Shown: piece after piece, positions 15,388-20,759 of the stretch | How the letters are laid out: each line of letters begins with the position of its first letter | Numbering within the stretch: position 1 is the first letter of the stretch | From: JAVKFF01 sp040226215 | GTDB lineage: Bacteria > Pseudomonadota > Alphaproteobacteria > DSM-16000 > Inquilinaceae | Reading direction: 5' to 3' | DNA: 20,759 nt | Assembly (NCBI GenBank): GCA_040226215.1 | Contig: JAVKFF010000140.1 | Location: 1-20,759, forward strand | The notes under the pieces: model-generated | The model's input: only the letters and a program-made list of their open reading frames with translations | Told to the model about the DNA's origin: nothing | Database searches by the model: none | Made by a program: the position numbers and the translations under genes

Positions 15388-16572
15388 ATGACCGACACGC
15401 CAACGGGCGGCGGCCTCGAGGCCGCGCTTGCCATCCTCGACCGGCTGATCGCCTTCGACACGGTCTCGGCCAAGCCGAACATCGCCATCATCGACTGGAT
15501 CGCCGGCTATCTGCGCGACCATGGCGTCGAACCGCTGGTGCTGCCGGACGCGAGCGGCGGCAAGGCCAATCTCTACGCCACCATCGGCCCGGCGGACGCC
15601 GGTGGCATCGTGCTGTCGGGCCATACCGACGTGGTGCCGGTCGAGGGCCAGGCCTGGTCCAGCGACCCCTTCGCTCTGGCCGAGCGCGACGGCCGCTTCT
15701 ACGGCCGGGGCACCGCCGACATGAAGGGCTTCATCGCGCTCGCGCTCTCCCTGGTGCCGGGGCTGGCCGCCCGGCCGCCGGCGACGCCCGTCCATCTCGC
15801 CTTTTCCTATGACGAGGAGGTGGGCTGCCGCGGCGTGCCGCACATGGTGGCGCATGTCGTGGAGCACCTGCCGCTGCCGCGCATGGCGGTCATCGGCGAG
15901 CCGACCTCGATGACGCCGGTCAACGGCCACAAGGGCATCATGGCGCTGAAGACGGAGGTGCGCGGGCTGGAGGCCCATTCCAGCCAGCGCCAGCTGGGCG
16001 CCAGCGCCATCCGGGCGGCGGCGGAACTGGTCGCCTATATCTATGAGGAGGCCGACCGCGCCGAGGCGGCGGCCGATCCGGAGGACGGCTTCACGCCGCC
16101 GGGCTCCACCTTCAATGTCGGCGAGATCCACGGCGGCAGCGCGGTCAACATCATCGCCAACGCGTGCACCTTCGATTGGGACTACCGCCATGTGCCCTAT
16201 GACGATCCCGAGGCGGTGCTGGCCCGCATCCGGCACCATGCGGAGCAGGTCATCCTGCCGCGGCTGCGCGCCACCGCGCCCGGCGCCGCGATCGTCACCG
16301 AGCTGGTGGCCGAGGCGCCGGCGCTCGGCCCCGATCCGCAAGGCTTCGCGGAAACCCTGGTGCGCCAGATCACCGGCGCCAACGATTGCGGCAAGGTCGC
16401 CTTCGCCACCGAGGGCGGGGTCTTCCAGAAGGCCGGCATCCCGGTCGTGGTGATCGGCCCCGGCGACATCGCCCAGGCGCACAAGCCCGACGAGTATGTC
16501 AGCCGCCGCCAGCTCGAGGCCGGCCTCGCCTTCCTGGAGCGGATCACCGAGCGCGCGCGCAAGGGGATCTGA
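15388..16572 (+). CDS. argE: Acetylornithine deacetylase (ArgE), M20 metallopeptidase family
   Basis: This encodes a 394-residue cytosolic two-metal hydrolase, predicted to remove the acetyl group from N2-acetylornithine in arginine synthesis. Metal and catalytic residues are all present: H79 and D81 in SGHTDVVPV, D111 in GTADMKGF, E143/E144 in YDEEVGC, E171 in GEPTSM and H365 in AQAHKPDEY. The central dimerisation segment (KGIMALKTEVRGLEAHSSQ) and FNVGEIHGGSAVNIIANACTFDWDYR are typical of the ArgE branch rather than DapE, although M20 enzymes are easily confused. No other arginine gene is adjacent. The start ATG is seven bases after trkH and lacks a strong ribosome site, suggesting coupling to trkH translation. 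Confidence 0.9.
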   Translation: MTDTPTGGGLEAALAILDRLIAFDTVSAKPNIAIIDWIAGYLRDHGVEPLVLPDASGGKANLYATIGPADAGGIVLSGHTDVVPVEGQAWSSDPFALAERDGRFYGRGTADMKGFIALALSLVPGLAARPPATPVHLAFSYDEEVGCRGVPHMVAHVVEHLPLPRMAVIGEPTSMTPVNGHKGIMALKTEVRGLEAHSSQRQLGASAIRAAAELVAYIYEEADRAEAAADPEDGFTPPGSTFNVGEIHGGSAVNIIANACTFDWDYRHVPYDDPEAVLARIRHHAEQVILPRLRATAPGAAIVTELVAEAPALGPDPQGFAETLVRQITGANDCGKVAFATEGGVFQKAGIPVVVIGPGDIAQAHKPDEYVSRRQLEAGLAFLERITERARKGI

Positions 16573-16640
16573 ACGCCCCGGCGCCGCCACACGGTGCGTC
16601 GACGATGGCATGTCGCAATCGGCTGAAGGAGCGGGTCGGG

Positions 16641-17951
16641 ATGAGGCGGTATCGGGCAATGGGGAACGGGCCTATCGTGGCCGCCGGCGCGGCCATGCTG
16701 GCTTGGACGTCGCCGGCGGCGGCCGCGGAAGGCGAGCGCATCGCCTGGGACGGCGACCTGGCGCCGGTCTGCGGCGACCGAGCAAGCTGCGCGCTGATCG
16801 ACGCCTTCGCTGCCGGCTCGGGCGGCGATGGCGGCGCGCTGACCGTGCTGGAGCTGGGCTTCACCGCCGAGGACCTGCGCGACCATCTCCAGGGCGGCTG
16901 GGGCTGCCGCTTCGATCCCGGCGGGTTCGAGGGCGGACGGGAATTCTGGCTGCTGGGCGATGGTGCGCCGCGCCTGGTGCTGCAGCACTGCAATGACGGC
17001 TACGGGGCCGCCCAGGTCGGCGAGGACTGGGTGACGATCGGCGACGGCACGATCGAGGCCTGGCAGTATGGCGGTTCGGCCTGGCGCTGGGAGACCGGCG
17101 GCGTGCTCGACCTCCTGGCAATGGCCCTGGAGGAGAGCGCCGCCTGCACCGCCCATGGCGCCTGGACCTGGGAAGTCAGCGCCACCGACTGGTCGACGCA
17201 CCGAACCCTGCGCGCCTGGCAGCCGATGCCGGCGGAGACAGGCGACGAGGTGGAGAGCGACTGGTGCCCGGCGCTCGACGCCACCTCGCCCTGGCCGCTG
17301 GCGCCGGAGGGCTTCACGCTCGGCCTGGCGGTGCCGGTCTACACGGCCGCGGCCGACGCGGTGCGCGATCTCGGCGATTGCGGCCTGGCGCTGGGGCCGG
17401 GCGACGACGTCTCGGTCGCCGGCGGCGCGCCGCTGCTCCGGCTCGCAATCTTCGCCGGGACGCCCTCCCGGCTGCTGATCGCCGACTCGGTTGGCGCCGC
17501 CGGCGTGCTGGAAGGCGCCTCGATCGACCTCACCTGGACCTCCAGCCCGCTTTCCGCGCTCCAATACATGGCGCCGGTGGATACCACGGCGACCCCCGGT
17601 CTCGGCTTCGCGCGCGGCCGCGTCGACCTGGCGTCGGACGGCGAGGGGCGGGGCGGGCTCGACTGGTCGCGCGTGACCCTGACCGACGGCCGCGCCCTGC
17701 TGGCCATCGACCTGCCGGTGACCGATCCCGCCGACCCAGGCCGGTTGCCGGGCGGCCTCGTCGTGGCGATCCTCGGCGCCGACGGCTCGGTGCGCGCCGC
17801 GACCGTGCCGTGGCGCGACGGCGCGCCGGTCTTCGCGCCGGGGCTGGCCCATCACGGCAGGTCGCCGGATGGTGGCTGCGCGCTCACGGGCGGTGTCGGC
17901 AGGGCGACGCGGCCGGCCCTGCTGCCCGGGGACAGCCGGCAATGGCTGTAG
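16641..17951 (+). CDS. Secreted eight-cysteine protein of unknown function
   Basis: I do not recognise this 436-residue protein. It has a plausible Sec signal peptide: basic MRRYR, hydrophobic stretch at 11-22, and cleavage after AAAA at 26-29. The predicted mature part is Trp-, Gly- and Asp-rich and contains eight cysteines (44, 50, 89, 117, 169, 209, 247, 413), an even number suited to disulfides in the periplasm. No membrane segment follows. Two regions look like separate beta-rich domains, about 35-210 and 225-400. ATG at 16641 was chosen because AAGGAG (16626-16631) is well placed and the signal peptide then starts cleanly; ATG at 16605 is the alternative. It follows argE by 68 bases on the same strand. 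That it is a real gene is supported by the signal peptide, ribosome site and length; the function is open. Confidence 0.7.
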   Translation: MRRYRAMGNGPIVAAGAAMLAWTSPAAAAEGERIAWDGDLAPVCGDRASCALIDAFAAGSGGDGGALTVLELGFTAEDLRDHLQGGWGCRFDPGGFEGGREFWLLGDGAPRLVLQHCNDGYGAAQVGEDWVTIGDGTIEAWQYGGSAWRWETGGVLDLLAMALEESAACTAHGAWTWEVSATDWSTHRTLRAWQPMPAETGDEVESDWCPALDATSPWPLAPEGFTLGLAVPVYTAAADAVRDLGDCGLALGPGDDVSVAGGAPLLRLAIFAGTPSRLLIADSVGAAGVLEGASIDLTWTSSPLSALQYMAPVDTTATPGLGFARGRVDLASDGEGRGGLDWSRVTLTDGRALLAIDLPVTDPADPGRLPGGLVVAILGADGSVRAATVPWRDGAPVFAPGLAHHGRSPDGGCALTGGVGRATRPALLPGDSRQWL

Positions 17952-17962
17952 TGGGTGGCGGT

Positions 17963-17976
17963 GTGACGGCCGTCAC
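17963..17976. promoter_or_regulatory. 14-bp perfect palindrome before GNAT gene
   Basis: GTGACGGCCGTCAC is fully self-complementary and lies 12 bases after the secreted-protein stop and 68 bases before the GNAT start. It may be an operator or part of a hairpin; no promoter boxes are clear. Confidence 0.35.
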
Positions 17977-18044
17977 CGGCGGCAAGCGCCGGCTCCGCTA
18001 ATCAACGCCATCAGGGGTGTCTCGACGATCACGGGACGTGAGCG

Positions 18045-18653
18045 ATGACGACGACGAAAATGGCGGCGGAAACCCGCCCGGCGCGCCGGGACGAGGCGCG
18101 ACTGATCGGCCGGTTCGTGGCGATGGCCGGGGACGGCCTGGCCGAGTACAACTGGTCGACCATGGCAGAGGCGGGCGAGCAGCCCCTCGACGTGGCCGAG
18201 CGCCGGCTGAGCCGGCCCGCCGGCGAGGCCGACTGGAGCTTCGAGAATGCCCGGCTGGCGGTCGATGCGGCCGGCCGCGTGATCGGTGCCCTGGTCGCCT
18301 TCGGCGTGCCGGACCGGCCCTCGGAGCCGGTGCCAGAGGACGCCGATCCGGTGATGCGCCCCCTGATGGTGCTGGAGGCGCCAAGCAGCTTCTACGTGGC
18401 GGCGATCGCGGTGGAGCCGGAGATGCGCGGATCGGGTGTCGGCCGCGCCCTGCTCGGCGAGGCGGAGCGGTTGGCGCGCGAGGCCGGCTACGCCCGGATG
18501 AGCCTGGTCGCCTTCGAGGAGAACATCGGCGCGGTCGGGCTATACCGCCGCCTGGGATATGTCGAGGCCGGCCGCGAGCCGCTCAGCCCGCACCCGATGG
18601 TGCGTCGGCGCGGAGACGCGATCCTGATGGTGAAGACGCTGCCGACCGCCTGA
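18045..18653 (+). CDS. GNAT-family N-acetyltransferase
   Basis: This encodes a 202-residue acetyltransferase of the GNAT superfamily. The acetyl-CoA loop RGSGVGRALL (128-137) follows the strand SFYVAAIAVEPEM (115-127). The later ARMSLVAFEENIGAVGLYRRLGYVEAGR segment is the usual final part of the fold, with the helix carrying the Tyr next to the CoA thiol. A long insertion with LDVAERRLSRPAGEADWSFENA (48-69) precedes the core sheet. The acceptor substrate cannot be predicted. The start ATG has only a weak GGGA-like ribosome site; an in-frame ATG six residues in is possible. It is convergent with the histidine-phosphatase gene, with an imperfect hairpin in the 47-base gap. Confidence 0.88.
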   Translation: MTTTKMAAETRPARRDEARLIGRFVAMAGDGLAEYNWSTMAEAGEQPLDVAERRLSRPAGEADWSFENARLAVDAAGRVIGALVAFGVPDRPSEPVPEDADPVMRPLMVLEAPSSFYVAAIAVEPEMRGSGVGRALLGEAERLAREAGYARMSLVAFEENIGAVGLYRRLGYVEAGREPLSPHPMVRRRGDAILMVKTLPTA

Positions 18654-18662
18654 ACGTCCAGG

Positions 18663-18695
18663 CTCGCCCCGGGATCGTTGTGACCGGGCGGCGAG
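18663..18695. terminator. Imperfect hairpin between convergent genes
   Basis: CTCGCC (18663-18668) pairs with GGCGAG (18690-18695), and further G-C pairs are possible inside with a small bulge. It fills most of the 47-base gap between the convergent GNAT and phosphatase genes and could terminate both. No T-run is present. Confidence 0.4.
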
Positions 18696-18700
18696 AGGAG

Positions 18701-19363
18701 TCAGGCGGCCTCGGCGGCGTAGGTGTCGACCGCGCCGGCGATCAGCCGGAAGACGGCCTCCGACGGCTCGGGCAGGCTGACGATCTCCTCCGGCATCAGG
18801 CCGGCATAAAGGCCGCGCAGCACCTGAACGACGACGCCGTGGGCGACGATGATCAGCCGGCCATGGCCGACCGCCTCGTCGAGGAAGGGTCGCACCCGGG
18901 CCTGCACCATGGAGTAGCTCTCGCCGCCCGGCGGGGTGTAGCGCCAGGTGTTGCGCGCCCGCGCCTCCAGCTCGTCGGGGAAGTAGCGCTCGATCTCGCT
19001 GAGGGTGAGGCCGTCCCACTGGCCCCAGGACATCTCCTTCAGGCGCCGGTCGATGCGGCAGGCCGTGGGCGGCAGGCCGAGCCGGCCGGCGATCAGCTCC
19101 ATGGTGTGGTAGGCGCGGCCGAGTGGGCTGGACACCAGGGTGAAGCCGGTGGGGTCGCCCACCACCTCCGCCAGCGTCTCGCCCATGCGGCGCGCCTGTT
19201 CCTGGCCGAGGCGGGTGAGCGGCGAGTCGAGTCGGCCCTGCATGCGGCCCTCGCGGTTCCACAGCGTCTCGCCATGGCGCACCAGGAAGATCTGCGGATC
19301 GTCGTTGGCGGCGGCTTCGCCGGTGGGTTGTCCGCCATGGGGCAGGGAGTCCCGTACCGTCAT
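18701..19363 (-). CDS. Histidine phosphatase family protein (phosphoglycerate-mutase-like)
   Basis: This encodes a 220-residue cytosolic member of the histidine phosphatase superfamily, which works through a phosphohistidine intermediate. The RHG motif LVRHGETLWN (27-36) supplies nucleophile H30 and phosphate-pocket R29. Further pocket residues are R83 in SSPLGRAYHT, the general acid E110 in KEMSWGQWDG, and H175 in IVAHGVVVQVLRG. The overall pattern resembles broad-specificity phosphatases annotated as PGM-like or CobC, and lacks the full length of glycolytic mutase. Substrate unknown. ATG at 19363 has a strong minus-strand ribosome site (GAGGGAGG) five bases away, so the longer upstream frame is rejected. 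It is divergent from the oxygenase remnant, with a 157-base gap between. Confidence 0.9.
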   Translation of the reverse strand: MTVRDSLPHGGQPTGEAAANDDPQIFLVRHGETLWNREGRMQGRLDSPLTRLGQEQARRMGETLAEVVGDPTGFTLVSSPLGRAYHTMELIAGRLGLPPTACRIDRRLKEMSWGQWDGLTLSEIERYFPDELEARARNTWRYTPPGGESYSMVQARVRPFLDEAVGHGRLIIVAHGVVVQVLRGLYAGLMPEEIVSLPEPSEAVFRLIAGAVDTYAAEAA

Positions 19364-19520
19364 GATGCCTCCCTCGACAGGTGTTGCGCGATATTGTGAT
19401 CGAATGGGGCGAGAGTCCACCCGGTTGCGTTACCACCAACGAAAGTTAGTGAATTTCTCGCCTCTCCGGCTCGGCGTCGGGCATGGTAGACTGCCCGGCG
19501 ACCCCGTATCCGGAGGTGAG

Positions 19521-19874
19521 ATGGGCATTGGGGCGATCGACCTGCACGGCGGCAACAAGGACAGCGACCGGCCGCGGCGCCTGGCGGCGGCAGGCGAGAT
19601 TGGTCGCGCCTGCCGGGAGATCGGCGGCTTCGCCGGTGGCAGTCACGGCGTGCCGGCGACGGTCGGCCACGCCTGCTGGCAGGCGGCGCGCGTCTTCGTC
19701 CATCGGCCGAACCGGGATCCCGGCATCCGCTGCCTGCCGACAGGTCTGGCACCCGGCGCACGGCCGCGTCACACAGCGGTGACATCGGGGGCCTATCTCA
19801 TGTCGAAATTCAGGAGTACACTCGAAAGTATTGATTCTGAATTGGAGGACTCTGATTTGGAAGGCGCGCGATGA
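19521..19874 (+). pseudogene. N-terminal remnant of isopenicillin-N-synthase-like 2OG-Fe(II) oxygenase
   Basis: The frame encodes 117 residues behind a good ribosome site (GGAGGTGAG, 19511-19519). Residues 5-62 align by eye with the N-terminal domain of the isopenicillin N synthase/2OG-Fe(II) oxygenase family: AIDL, then GEIGRACREIG-GF and SHGVP (family pattern ACREIGFFYVxGHGVP), then a CWQAARVF helix (family pattern FxAARRFF). After about residue 62 the resemblance stops. The catalytic domain, with its HxD...H iron site, is absent from the window, so this cannot be an active oxygenase. The frame continues to an acidic tail (IDSELEDSDLE) encoded by a 15-bp tandem repeat, and its stop overlaps the next start as ATGA. 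It is either a decayed gene or a small protein reusing the fragment. Assignment is by recollection only. Confidence 0.5.
19833..19862 (+). repeat. Imperfect 15-bp tandem repeat before second DUF3052-like gene
   Basis: GATTCTGAATTGGAG (19833-19847) and GACTCTGATTTGGAA (19848-19862) match at 12 of 15 bases. The stretch from about 19800 is AT-rich and may include the promoter or leader of the gene at 19871. In the upstream frame it encodes DSELE-DSDLE. Confidence 0.6.
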
Positions 19875-20311
19875 CGGCAAGCTTCCTCGAGGACGGCATC
19901 CGCCGGCGCCTGGGCCTGACCGCCGGCCAATCGCGCCTGCTGATCCGGGCGCCCGACGACCTGGCGGAAATCCTGCGGCGCGACGCCAAGTGGTGCGCCA
20001 CGGCGGCCGACGTGCCGGAGCACCTGCACGGCCTCGGCCGCATCGACTTCGTGCAGTACTTCACCGAATCGCTCAAGGACGTGAAGGAGAAGCTGCCGGC
20101 CCTGCGCAAGCTGACCCACCCCGATGGCTGCCTGTGGATCGCCTGGCCGCGCCACGGCCGCAATGCCGATATCTCCGAGGGCACGATCCGGCGCATGGCC
20201 ATCGACCTCGGCATGATCGACTCCAACGCGGCTCCCATTGGCGAGCACTGGCAGGGCATCAAGCTGATCACCCCGCTGGCCCTGCGCCAGCGCAGCGCCC
20301 GCGCGGTCTGA
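19871..20311 (+). CDS. Divergent DUF3052-like protein
   Basis: This encodes a 146-residue protein of unknown function. It parallels the DUF3052 protein at 206-652: a central segment ending ALRKLTHPDGCLWIAWPRHG (77-96, against IRPDGAIWVSWPKRA), DISEGTIRRMA (100-110, against DITEDTIREVC) and GMIDSNAAPIGEHWQGIKL (114-132, against GLVDVKVCAVDAVWSGLKL). The N-terminal YSGTP block is missing; instead it starts MTASFLEDGIRRRLGL, and it is richer in charged residues in the middle. It is therefore a distinct subgroup. GGAAGG lies about six bases before the ATG, and the start overlaps the stop of the upstream fragment (ATGA). It is followed by a repeat cluster rather than a recognisable terminator. Confidence 0.8.
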   Translation: MTASFLEDGIRRRLGLTAGQSRLLIRAPDDLAEILRRDAKWCATAADVPEHLHGLGRIDFVQYFTESLKDVKEKLPALRKLTHPDGCLWIAWPRHGRNADISEGTIRRMAIDLGMIDSNAAPIGEHWQGIKLITPLALRQRSARAV

Positions 20312-20383
20312 AGGCGGCTCGGGCCGCGGCGAGGACGGGCTCGGGGTTCCGCACCTCCGGCTCACGCCTGCGTGCGGGCCGTA

Positions 20384-20457
20384 GCGTCGAGAAGACGGGC
20401 GGCCGGTCCCGGGTCTGCGGCGCGTCACGTCGTGCCGCACCGCGCACGGGACGACGA
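20384..20457 (-). repeat. Palindromic intergenic repeat, copy A1
   Basis: This 74-base element is repeated at 20547-20620 with only two mismatches. On the minus strand it begins CGTCGTCCCG and ends with CGGGACC, then GGCCGCCC and GTCTTCTCGACGC, so GTCCCG and CGGGAC can pair around a longer interior. The ends match those of the plus-strand copy at 20650. Confidence 0.85.
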
Positions 20458-20490
20458 GGAACTCCCGACTCACCGAGACCCACCATCCAC

Positions 20491-20534
20491 CGTCGTCCCG
20501 CACGAGAGCGAAGCGGAGATGCGGGACCTCGCGC
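20491..20534 (+). repeat. Palindromic intergenic repeat, copy B1
   Basis: It begins CGTCGTCCCG. GTCCCGCA (20495-20502) pairs with TGCGGGAC (20520-20527) around a 17-base loop rich in AGCGAAGCG. It is in the opposite orientation to copy A1. Confidence 0.75.
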
Positions 20535-20546
20535 GGCCGGGCTGTG

Positions 20547-20620
20547 GCGTCGAGAAGACGGGCGGCCGGTCCCGGATCTGCGGCGCGCCACGTCGTGCCG
20601 CACCGCGCACGGGACGACGA
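20547..20620 (-). repeat. Palindromic intergenic repeat, copy A2
   Basis: It is identical to copy A1 at 72 of 74 positions and lies 163 bases downstream of it in the same orientation. The two differences are at 20576 and 20588 relative to A1. Confidence 0.85.
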
Positions 20621-20649
20621 AGATTTGGTTTCAGTGAGAAGCCCCCATC

Positions 20650-20704
20650 GTCGTCCCGGCCGAAGCGATAGCGCAGAGCCGGGACCGGCCTGGCGTCTTC
20701 TCCG
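20650..20704 (+). repeat. Palindromic intergenic repeat, copy B2
   Basis: It begins CGTCGTCCCGG. GTCCCGGC (20653-20660) pairs with GCCGGGAC (20678-20685) around a 17-base loop, the same loop length as B1. It continues CGGCCTGGCGTCTTCTC, matching the outer end of A1/A2 read on the minus strand, which ties all four copies to one family. Confidence 0.75.
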
Positions 20705-20759
20705 ATCTGGTCTTGAGCCGGGCTGGAACGCCTAGGGCAGATTGCGACCGAATGGACCC

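Larger units (their letters stand above)
20312..20759. other. Gene-free region with palindromic repeat cluster
   Basis: No credible gene is seen in these 448 bases; the open frames here run through repeats. Four related repeat elements occupy 20384-20704, described separately. The last 55 bases to the window edge show nothing recognisable. Confidence 0.7.

Noticed and set aside
17860..17951. C-terminal sorting tag (MYXO/JDVT-CTERM-like) on the secreted protein, suggested by DGGCALTG
   Set aside because: No hydrophobic helix or basic tail follows in this frame or the neighbouring ones.
19446..19880. Leftward 144-codon frame between the phosphatase and DUF3052-like genes
   Set aside because: It is antisense to the oxygenase-like fragment, which has a real ribosome site and family resemblance; the leftward frame has neither.
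20384..20704. CRISPR array
   Set aside because: Repeats are long, few, alternately oriented and unevenly spaced, and no cas gene is present.

Overview
The window is very GC-rich chromosomal DNA with dense, mostly short-spaced genes. It reads as an alphaproteobacterium, plausibly a Rhodospirillales-like lineage. This rests on family resemblance (alphaproteobacterial-type heme A synthase, OmpA-like lipoprotein, apaG, TrkH-type transporter, GC-skewed codons), not on a search. No rRNA, CRISPR array, insertion sequence, integrase or phage gene was seen.

Layout. (1) 1-2251: an AT-rich promoter island with a 19-bp palindrome precedes a DUF3052-like gene, which meets a leftward GNAT acetyltransferase gene at a shared CTAG. 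A leftward membrane-anchored glycerophosphodiester phosphodiesterase follows. (2) 2405-3587: ctaA (heme A synthase) with its own good promoter. (3) 3588-9839: a complete oppABCDF-type peptide importer operon. It has a GntR/FadR-like palindrome upstream, a strong hairpin between the binding-protein gene and the permease genes, and a strong terminator after oppF. (4) 9847-10441: a leftward DJ-1/PfpI-family gene that lacks the nucleophile cysteine. (5) 10953-11083: leftward tRNA-Gly(CCC) with a clear promoter. (6) 11263-12376: OmpA-like lipoprotein gene with a GNRA-loop terminator, then a 17-bp minisatellite. (7) 12647-13816: apaG and folE. (8) 13929-17951: trkH, argE and an unrecognised secreted eight-cysteine protein, all rightward. 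(9) 18045-19363: convergent GNAT and histidine-phosphatase genes. (10) 19521-20311: an apparent N-terminal remnant of an isopenicillin-N-synthase-like oxygenase, overlapping by ATGA a second, divergent DUF3052-like gene. (11) 20384-20704: a cluster of four related palindromic repeats arranged as two duplicated inverted pairs.

Most of the window is housekeeping: peptide import, heme A for cytochrome oxidase, K+ uptake, folate/pterin and arginine synthesis, envelope integrity. No clearly new multi-gene system was found. The items that most deserve a second look are the two DUF3052-like paralogues at opposite ends (one with a striking operator-like palindrome, one coupled to a broken oxygenase), the cysteine-free DJ-1 protein, the secreted eight-cysteine protein and the terminal repeat cluster.
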